Assembly (NCBI GenBank): GCA_002340095.1
Contig: DDKS01000046.1
Coordinates: 15,434-79,433, forward strand
Direction: 5' to 3'
Length of the DNA: 64,000 nt
Source of the DNA: Betaproteobacteria bacterium UBA2592
Lineage (GTDB): Bacteria > Pseudomonadota > Gammaproteobacteria > Burkholderiales > Rhodocyclaceae
In this document: piece by piece, positions 58,803-64,000 of the stretch
Position numbering within the stretch: the stretch's first letter is position 1
Layout: each line of letters starts with the position of its first letter
Program-made: the position numbers and the translations under genes
Notes under the pieces: model-generated
Told to the model about the DNA's origin: nothing
Databases searched by the model: none
The model's input: only the letters and a program-made list of their open reading frames with translations

Positions 58803-59172
58803 ACTGATCAATCGACCGGCACACGGCAACGAGGTAACCGGCTTGCTCCAGCCGGTCGAGCCACGCGGCCTGGGCTGGCGAGAGCCGCCCGGTAGGAGAC
58901 TTTAGTTCCACCGCGAGGCCGGACCAGTTGCCGCTGGGAATCGGCAGCAGGAGATCGGGCACGCCGGGCCGCACACCCATCGCCTTTAGCCGTCCCGCCT
59001 CTCCCTTCGGGCGCTTCCCGCCATTTGGAACGTGCAGCATCCATTGCAGAATGGGATGGCGGCTGCTGAGCCACGCAAGCAGCTCGACGCAGGCCTTGTG
59101 CAACGATTCTTCGTCGCTGGCAAGGCGGCGCCGTGGGCCGGAATACCTTCTGCTATTGGCCGACCGGCACAT
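58678..59172 (-). CDS. VRR-NUC domain nuclease
   Basis: A 164-residue protein with a VRR-NUC (PD-(D/E)XK) core: HVPNGGKRPKGEAGRLKAMG, VRPGVPDLLLPIP with the catalytic Asp, and GLAVELKSPTGRLSPAQ with the Glu-Leu-Lys. Family members cut branched or modified DNA and are common in phages and elements. The C-terminal 30 residues (Ala/Pro/Ser-rich) lie over the KfrA-like 3' end and may not be conserved. It is the last gene of the leftward operon. Confidence 0.85.
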   Translation of the reverse strand: MCRSANSRRYSGPRRRLASDEESLHKACVELLAWLSSRHPILQWMLHVPNGGKRPKGEAGRLKAMGVRPGVPDLLLPIPSGNWSGLAVELKSPTGRLSPAQAAWLDRLEQAGYLVAVCRSIDQFKAVVDRFLSGRKPSDATDHAGAGFPAATPRSAPRSPSPAP

Positions 59173-59371
59173 AGCCGTGCCTTTCCCGCACGCACATGAT
59201 CCGGCGCACTTCTCTCAGGGCATCCTGTTCGCGCTCGAACACCTGGCGTTTCATCCCGCCCCGCCGGTTGTGCAAGCCATACCAGCGCCGATACAGTACA
59301 AAGGCCCCGAACAGGTCGCGCTCCAGCCACATGGTGTAGCCGCGCCGGTCGGTCCTGTACTCAAGTAGCAT
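59153..59371 (-). CDS. Small WGR-like protein
   Basis: A 72-residue protein, MLLEYRTDRRGYTMWLERDL, then VLYRRWYGLHNRRGGMKRQV and FEREQDALREVRRIM. The spacing of YRRWYG, the basic strand and the final helix resembles a WGR domain, which binds nucleic acid in PARPs and in stand-alone bacterial proteins. The match is by eye only. It overlaps both neighbours (11 and 20 bases). Confidence 0.5.
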   Translation of the reverse strand: MLLEYRTDRRGYTMWLERDLFGAFVLYRRWYGLHNRRGGMKRQVFEREQDALREVRRIMCVRERHGYVPVGQ

Positions 59372-60011
59372 GCGAAAACTCCAAACATTCGACGGCCAGT
59401 TCAACCTGCTCTTCCCCAATCTCACGCCACACCTTTCCGTTGGACACCCTGCGGTTCCACGCCATGCCTGAGGTGTGCGGCATGGGAATGGCAAAGATGC
59501 CGTCCACAGCGCCATGCAGCCTCCGGATCGCCGGCTGAAGGATCGGGTGCGCATCCTTGGCAAGCAGCACCGGGGAATTCCTGGATCGTTCAATCTGCCA
59601 GTGGAGCGGCCCGGGACCGAGGAAGACTTCCGCCGCCGTGGAGCCGACCAGCAACAAAACCCTGGGGCGGGTCCTCAGCAGGAAAGCCGACAGCCAAAGC
59701 AGGCAGTTGGCGATCTCGGTCTTGTCTGGCTTCCGGTTGCCATCCGGCCGGCACCGGACGATGTTGGCCACGCCGTAGTCGCGGTTTCGCTCCAGCCCGT
59801 GCCGGACGAGCAGGGTGTCGAGCGTGCGGCCGGCCTGCCCGACGAATCCTTCTCCGATTTCGTCCTCCTCCACGCCCGGCGCTTCCCCGATCGCCAGCAG
59901 ACCGCCCGGCGGGCAGGGCGTGGGGAAGACGATCAGGGTACGGCTCGCGGCAAGCCTAGGGCAGAGCTTGCAATCAAACTCGCGATTCCAATTCAGACCA
60001 CAGTTGCTCAT
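59361..60011 (-). CDS. Uracil-DNA glycosylase family protein
   Basis: A 216-residue protein of the family 4/5-type uracil-DNA glycosylases. CKLCPRLAASRT supplies two of the cluster cysteines; motif 1 is LAIGEAPGVEEDEIGEGFVGQAGRTLD, given here by its ends GEAPG and FVGQAG, and NIVRCRPDGNRKP carries a third cysteine. The C-terminal fourth cysteine and HP(S/A) motif are changed (PMPHTSGMAWN), so activity is uncertain. Overlaps the recombinase gene by 38 bases. Confidence 0.75.
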   Translation of the reverse strand: MSNCGLNWNREFDCKLCPRLAASRTLIVFPTPCPPGGLLAIGEAPGVEEDEIGEGFVGQAGRTLDTLLVRHGLERNRDYGVANIVRCRPDGNRKPDKTEIANCLLWLSAFLLRTRPRVLLLVGSTAAEVFLGPGPLHWQIERSRNSPVLLAKDAHPILQPAIRRLHGAVDGIFAIPMPHTSGMAWNRRVSNGKVWREIGEEQVELAVECLEFSHAT

Positions 60012-61860
60012 CGTCGGTCTCCGTGTAGATGCTGGTGGTCGCCAGACTTGCGTGACCCAGAAGCTTTTGCACCAGATTCACCGGCACGCCGCTCGACGCG
60101 AGATGCGCGCCGCAGGTATGCCGCAGCCAATGGACGGTGGCACGGCGGAAGGCCTTGGCTTCCTGGTCTTTGCCATCCGCAGCCAGGCTTTCTGCTGCCT
60201 GATGGAACACCATCCGCAGCGTCTTGTACAAGGCGCTTCCTGTCATCGGCTCCTGGCTTCCAAGCCGGGAAATCAAAGGCGTCTCGGGCGGATTGGCGAG
60301 TGGGTCGGGATCGAGGCCACGGCGGGCAAGGTATTCCCGGAGGAGATTTATGACCCGGCTGGGCATGGGCACGGCCCGCCACTTGCCGCCTTTGCCCAGC
60401 ACTTTGAGCATCCAGCGCACGCCCAGGCCATCCTTGAGCGGCATGGTGTAGAGTCGGCCTACGCTCGCATCCACGAGCTCCGACAGACGCAGGCCAGTGG
60501 CCTGGGCGAAGGGCAACACGAAACGCAGCCGTGATGTCGCATCGTCCGCAGGCAAGGTGTCGAGGAAAGCCATCAGGTAGTCCCATTGGCCGGCCGTGAA
60601 CACCCGCGTCAATTCCACGTCCTCGGGTGTGTCCGAGCTTGCGGCCAACTTCCGGCTCACGGCGTCCCAGGGATTGAAAGCGCAATACTGGACGCGCACC
60701 AGCCAATCGAACAGACTCGACAGGATCGTCAACGCCTGCCGGACACTCGTAGCGGATAGAGGGCCGTCGAACGGACGCCAGTTCGGGCTGAAACGCGGCG
60801 TGTTTCGGCTGCCGATCCATTCGCTTTGGGGAATCCGGAACGGCCACTGCTCTGGGTTCGTCCGTCCAAGAATGGACAGCCAGTCCCGGTAGGCCACGCA
60901 GTCCTCGACGGTGAGATCGGAAAGCGCCTTCTGGCGCTCGATCACAGCCCAGAGAAGGAGCCGTTCAGCCTCCTTGCGGTAGGCTCTGGACGTGTGCGGA
61001 CTACCCGATTTCGTGGCAAGCCAGGACTCGATGGCCTGATGGTCATTGGCGGCCTGGATGCGCGGCTGGCCTGGATGTCTGTTGGAACCCGTCTCGCCGG
61101 ACAGCGGCTGCGGCACCGCGAGGGCCTCGATGGGCACGATGGCGGTTTCCCGGCTGCGGGTCTGGACGAGCAAAGGAGCGGGCAGGCTACGAACAGGCGC
61201 AAGAGCGTGGTCCGGCAACGGACCCAGTGAGGATTCGTATCCACGCAGCCAAGCGACGATCCGGGCGGCGCCTTTCTCGCCGAGCTTTGGCACGGTAACC
61301 CACCAGCGATAGCCGCGATCCCTGACTCGCTCCATCAGGGCTCCAATGGTCGGGATGCCGGCGAGTATGAGCCGGTCTGCCACCGGTCTGTCGAACCAGG
61401 CGGATACCAAATCGGCAGGCATGGGATCGGTGACGAGCAACCTCTCGATCCAGACGAGGGCCGCGAGTTGGCGTTCGATCAGACGTTGGCGCTGGCGGCC
61501 TCGCTTGTCACGAGCCTCTGGAAACGTATCGAGATAGAGCTGGATCAGCTCATCCTCCAAGTAAAAACCGCTCGGATCGCGTTCGGCGCGGAAATCCTCC
61601 AGGGAAGGAAGGGTGGGCGCTTTCTGTGGGCGTTCCGCGGTCAAGTGGAGGCGCAGTAGGCGGGCTTCGCCACGCCGCCCATGGCGTAGGGCAGCCTGAC
61701 TTAGTGTGTCCCGCAACCACGAGAGGGTAGATTTGGCGAGTCTGAGATCAAGGCCGGTCTCGAGATACCGATCGGCCAGATCCTTGAGGTCGAGCCCCTG
61801 AAGCCAACCCCTGTAGAAGGCAAGGTGATGCCGGCCGACTTTTCGTTCAACGGGCGACAT
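59974..61860 (-). CDS. Large tyrosine recombinase with DUF3701-type N-terminus
   Basis: A 628-residue recombinase. Residues 1-230 are a DUF3701-like region (RHHLAFYRGWLQGLDLKDLA, YLEDELIQLYLDTFPEARD, and a helix-hairpin-helix around GIPTIGALMERVRDRGYRWW). Residues about 300-430 form a core-binding domain. The catalytic domain has Arg in TGLRLSELVDA, HWLRHTCGAHL (His, Arg), LLGHASLATT (His) and Tyr in SIYTETDDEQ. All catalytic residues are present. The ATG at 61860 is chosen because longer frames run back over the upstream gene. It may resolve multimers or mobilise a sub-module. Confidence 0.85.
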   Translation of the reverse strand: MSPVERKVGRHHLAFYRGWLQGLDLKDLADRYLETGLDLRLAKSTLSWLRDTLSQAALRHGRRGEARLLRLHLTAERPQKAPTLPSLEDFRAERDPSGFYLEDELIQLYLDTFPEARDKRGRQRQRLIERQLAALVWIERLLVTDPMPADLVSAWFDRPVADRLILAGIPTIGALMERVRDRGYRWWVTVPKLGEKGAARIVAWLRGYESSLGPLPDHALAPVRSLPAPLLVQTRSRETAIVPIEALAVPQPLSGETGSNRHPGQPRIQAANDHQAIESWLATKSGSPHTSRAYRKEAERLLLWAVIERQKALSDLTVEDCVAYRDWLSILGRTNPEQWPFRIPQSEWIGSRNTPRFSPNWRPFDGPLSATSVRQALTILSSLFDWLVRVQYCAFNPWDAVSRKLAASSDTPEDVELTRVFTAGQWDYLMAFLDTLPADDATSRLRFVLPFAQATGLRLSELVDASVGRLYTMPLKDGLGVRWMLKVLGKGGKWRAVPMPSRVINLLREYLARRGLDPDPLANPPETPLISRLGSQEPMTGSALYKTLRMVFHQAAESLAADGKDQEAKAFRRATVHWLRHTCGAHLASSGVPVNLVQKLLGHASLATTSIYTETDDEQLWSELESRV

Positions 61861-62206
61861 TTGCCATTCGCCGGAGCAGTAGATCAGTTGCCGACGCGGC
61901 AGCCTGATCCATCGCGAAGGAAGGGACATGGCTCCATGCCAGGATTGCAGTTGCCTCGAACCCGGCTTCGTCCCCATCCTCGTCGAGCACGATCAACTCG
62001 CCGTTCTTCTCGACGAGCGAACCCATGCAGACTGTTTGGGTAGGCGTGAAGTCATGGTTGGCGAATGCCTTCCCGAGCGCGGAAATATGCAGGACCGGAT
62101 CGCGGGCAAGAAAACTGGTACGCCAACCAGATTCACAGGTGACCCACTTTCTGACCACGAGCGCAACAACGGTGTCTTTGGGCGGAAGACCAATGTTCCA
62201 CGTCAT
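61847..62206 (-). CDS. Hypothetical protein of the parM operon
   Basis: A 119-residue soluble protein (MTWNIGLPPKDTVVALVVRK), with ELIVLDEDGDEAGFEATAIL in the second half. Overlaps the parR-like stop by four bases and the recombinase start by 14, so it is part of the operon. No family recognised. Confidence 0.55.
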   Translation of the reverse strand: MTWNIGLPPKDTVVALVVRKWVTCESGWRTSFLARDPVLHISALGKAFANHDFTPTQTVCMGSLVEKNGELIVLDEDGDEAGFEATAILAWSHVPSFAMDQAAASATDLLLRRMANVAR

Positions 62207-62457
62207 ACGCCATCTCCAAGTGATTTTGCGAAATTCAGGGCACGAGTCGGCCTCTCCTTTCCTTGCTGGTCCGTCGCCGGACTGCCGGGCGCCGCGGGCT
62301 TGGTGATGGCGATACCGCCGCCTGACATGGCCGCAAGACCAAGGGTCGCCAGAGTACGGACACGTTCAGCCCTCAGCCTGGCCGGAACCTTCCCTAAATC
62401 GGCGAAGAGCTCTGGGTTGGCTGGAGTGACGGTCAGCACGACACGAATGCTCTTCAC
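62203..62457 (-). CDS. ParR/StbB-like small partition protein
   Basis: An 84-residue basic protein directly after parM with a four-base overlap. It begins MKSIRVVLTVTPANPELFAD, with LRAERVRTLATLGLAAMSGG, a pattern of small strand-then-helix proteins encoded beside actin-like partition ATPases. In such systems the small protein binds the centromere and the filament end. Assignment is mainly by position, size and charge. Confidence 0.6.
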   Translation of the reverse strand: MKSIRVVLTVTPANPELFADLGKVPARLRAERVRTLATLGLAAMSGGGIAITKPAAPGSPATDQQGKERPTRALNFAKSLGDGV

Positions 62458-63428
62458 AAGGTGTTCCCCATCAGCCAGAATCCGCGAGCGTTCGAGAACA
62501 CCGGCTCCCTCGGAGTCGCCACGGTGAGACGCGGGAAAGCATCTTGTAAGGCTTCACGGAAGAACTGGGCGCCGCCGCCCACGAGAACCACGAGGTCGGG
62601 CATCTTGCTCTCGGTGCGCAAAGACTTCTGGATGGATTCGACGACGACGGGCCCAATGGTTTTCGCGGCCTGTTCGATGTAGGGCGTGATCTCGACGCGC
62701 TGGCCGAGAACCAGAACGGCTGGTTTGCCTGCCCGGACAGCGTTTTCCAGGGTCTCGGTATTCACCGCAGCCCCGTGATCCTTGGCAATGAGTCTGGAGG
62801 CTTCTTCGAGAATCACCGATGAGGCATTGAGGCTCGTGCCGGAGGATTGACGGTGCAGATCCTTGTGGGCGACGACGACCCAGTCGACCGAGAAGAAGCC
62901 GGGATCGACCACGAGAACGCGAGCATCTTCGATATCGGCATCCTCCTGTGCGATGTAATCGAGGAGACCACCGATAGGCTGGGGGATGACCTTGACCTTC
63001 TCAACGGAAACCGTACGTTTCGGAGTGACCTGGTGGGTGCCGCACATTTGCTCGGCAAGCGCATTCCTGCGCGCCTCGTCGAGATACTGCGATACCGGCA
63101 ACCCGGTAACCAGCACATCGACCCGATCCATCTCGGAAAGCAGCAGGCCCGCATGGAACAAGGCCTCGTAGGACGCGCTGGCGGTGTAGTCGGCATGAAG
63201 CGAACGGGTCCACATCTCCGCTCGATCAGGCGACACGCCGGCCACGAACTCCTGCCCATGGACGAGCACATGCAGGAATTCGTCCTGGGCCCTGCCGTCG
63301 AAGCGCGAGCCGAAGCGGTCTGCGGGAGCGGCGCCGGCCGGGCGCAGGTGGGTTTTCGCGGACTCCCCTTTGGGGCCGAAGGCGAGTTTCAGATTCGAGT
63401 AGCCAATGTCGATGCCGAGGATGTTCAC
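62454..63428 (-). CDS. parM: Actin-like plasmid segregation ATPase ParM/StbA
   Basis: A 324-residue actin-fold ATPase. Phosphate 1 motif is GIDIGYSNLKLAFG at the N-terminus, the connect and phosphate 2 region is VLVVDPGFFSVDW near residue 173, and the adenosine motif is VVLVGGGAQFF near 289. It should polymerise to push or pair DNA copies. A repeat array upstream (63656-63980) is the likely centromere. Its presence on an integrated element suggests a replicating phase, as known for SXT/R391-type elements. Confidence 0.88.
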   Translation of the reverse strand: MNILGIDIGYSNLKLAFGPKGESAKTHLRPAGAAPADRFGSRFDGRAQDEFLHVLVHGQEFVAGVSPDRAEMWTRSLHADYTASASYEALFHAGLLLSEMDRVDVLVTGLPVSQYLDEARRNALAEQMCGTHQVTPKRTVSVEKVKVIPQPIGGLLDYIAQEDADIEDARVLVVDPGFFSVDWVVVAHKDLHRQSSGTSLNASSVILEEASRLIAKDHGAAVNTETLENAVRAGKPAVLVLGQRVEITPYIEQAAKTIGPVVVESIQKSLRTESKMPDLVVLVGGGAQFFREALQDAFPRLTVATPREPVFSNARGFWLMGNTL

Positions 63429-63573
63429 GTCGTTCTCCTGTGAGTTGATGGCGGTCCGTCATTAGCCAGTCATCTCAGTGCACCGCCTGTGCATCACCAA
63501 AGATGTCCGTCGCCTTTCATGGCAGGGCAATACCGCTAGCGGACCGTCAGCGAACTTAACAAGACGCCCAAGC

Positions 63574-63595
63574 GAAACGAGGGCGAAAAGCGCAC
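63574..63595 (-). promoter_or_regulatory. Shared operator-like sequence, copy 2
   Basis: Matches the 22 bases at 31571-31592 with one difference and contains GGCGAAAAGCGCAC. It lies 146 bases upstream of parM in the same orientation relative to the gene. Around it, TTCGCCCT (63608-63615) is an inverted relative of AGGGCGAA (63580-63587), giving a looser palindrome. Confidence 0.65.
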
Positions 63596-63655
63596 AGAAC
63601 TGACGCATTTCGCCCTAGTTTTGTGCGATCGGTTCGTTACGATCAGGCGCGAAGA

Positions 63656-63980
63656 CTCCTATTAGGAGGAGGCAACCTAGGATGCGGTGCCGCCTGTTAC
63701 AGCAGTCGCGCGACCCTGATGCGACAGGGCTAATAGGAGGATTCTTGGTGGATAAATCCTCCTATTAGGAGACACGCAAGACCATGGTCTCAGGAGGATT
63801 CATTGCTGATGACTCCTCCTATTAGGAGCATTGGATATGACGAGGCAGGATCGAAAAAATTGAAGTCATGCATTGGCTACAGGGCATTCGCGAGACGCGA
63901 AACAAGCAGCTCCTATTAGGAGGATTGGTGAGGGTCGAATCCTCCTAATAGGAGGCGGAGTTTTCGGCAATTCAGGAGGA
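63656..63980. repeat. Array of CTCCTATTAGGAG palindromes, candidate centromere
   Basis: Five 13-bp copies: 63656-63668, 63759-63771, 63816-63828, 63910-63922, and 63942-63954 in reverse orientation. Single half-sites (TAATAGGAGGATT at 63731, CAGGAGGATTC at 63791, CAGGAGGAG at 63973) lie between them. AATC or GATT often flanks the core. No frame covers the array. It continues to or past the window edge and is placed as a parC-type site for the ParM system. Confidence 0.75.
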
Positions 63981-64000
63981 GATTGTGCAACCTCTTTTCT

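Noticed and set aside
61861..61977. Longer N-terminus for the second recombinase
   Set aside because: The extra residues are encoded over the upstream gene in another frame and look non-native; the family fold begins after 61860.
63656..63980. CRISPR array
   Set aside because: Repeats are only 13 bp, palindromic, irregularly spaced (32-103 bases), in both orientations, and no cas genes are near.

Overview
The window is high-GC DNA from a betaproteobacterium, most likely in or near the Rhodocyclales. This rests on gene content (cyanophycin synthetase, PEP carboxylase beside PEP synthase, a lactate TRAP/LutABC locus, the ratA-ratB/smpB block) and codon use, not on a database match. It has two parts that meet at the 3' end of guaA.

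Positions 1-27360 are ordinary chromosome. In order: the C-terminal part of a cyanophycin synthetase with an acyltransferase; a small exported protein and hslR; ppc; two permeases; a lactate/2-oxoacid locus (FAD/Fe-S D-lactate-type dehydrogenase, a TRAP transporter, lutABC) read leftward and divergent from a FadR-type regulator with PdhR/LldR-like operators between them; ppsA; membrane proteins; smpB, ratA, ratB; then guaB and guaA.

From about 27360 to the right edge lies an integrative (probably conjugative) element inserted at the guaA 3' end. It begins with a tyrosine integrase, an AlpA-type regulator, a UvrD-like helicase and an AcaB/PFL_4669-type protein. A long rightward block of DNA-processing genes follows: a RecE-like nuclease, RecT, SSB, a P4-type primase/Toprim protein, a PemK-like toxin, a class II ribonucleotide reductase, an ArdC-like antirestriction protein, RadC, a 1638-residue DarB-like methylase-helicase and a C5 cytosine methyltransferase, with many small unknown genes between them. 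An IS3-family element sits inside the block. The right end is a leftward operon: an actin-like ParM ATPase, a ParR/StbB-like protein, an unknown, a second tyrosine recombinase, a family-4-type uracil-DNA glycosylase, a WGR-like protein and a VRR-NUC nuclease. An array of the 13-bp palindrome CTCCTATTAGGAG, a likely centromere, lies upstream of it. Transfer genes and the right attachment site are outside the window.

Three features stand out. (1) The ribonucleotide reductase gene is interrupted by a 256-nt ORF-less group I intron that splits the codon of the catalytic thiyl-radical cysteine. (2) At least nine genes of the element carry a long 5' leader with a covarying hairpin capped by an invariant UAGCUGG loop and ending in a stem that can occlude the ribosome binding site. 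Gene associations (radC, methylases, recombinases) suggest these belong to the known radC RNA motif. (3) A nearly identical 22-bp sequence lies upstream of both the acaB-like operon and the parM operon, suggesting one regulator couples the two ends of the element.
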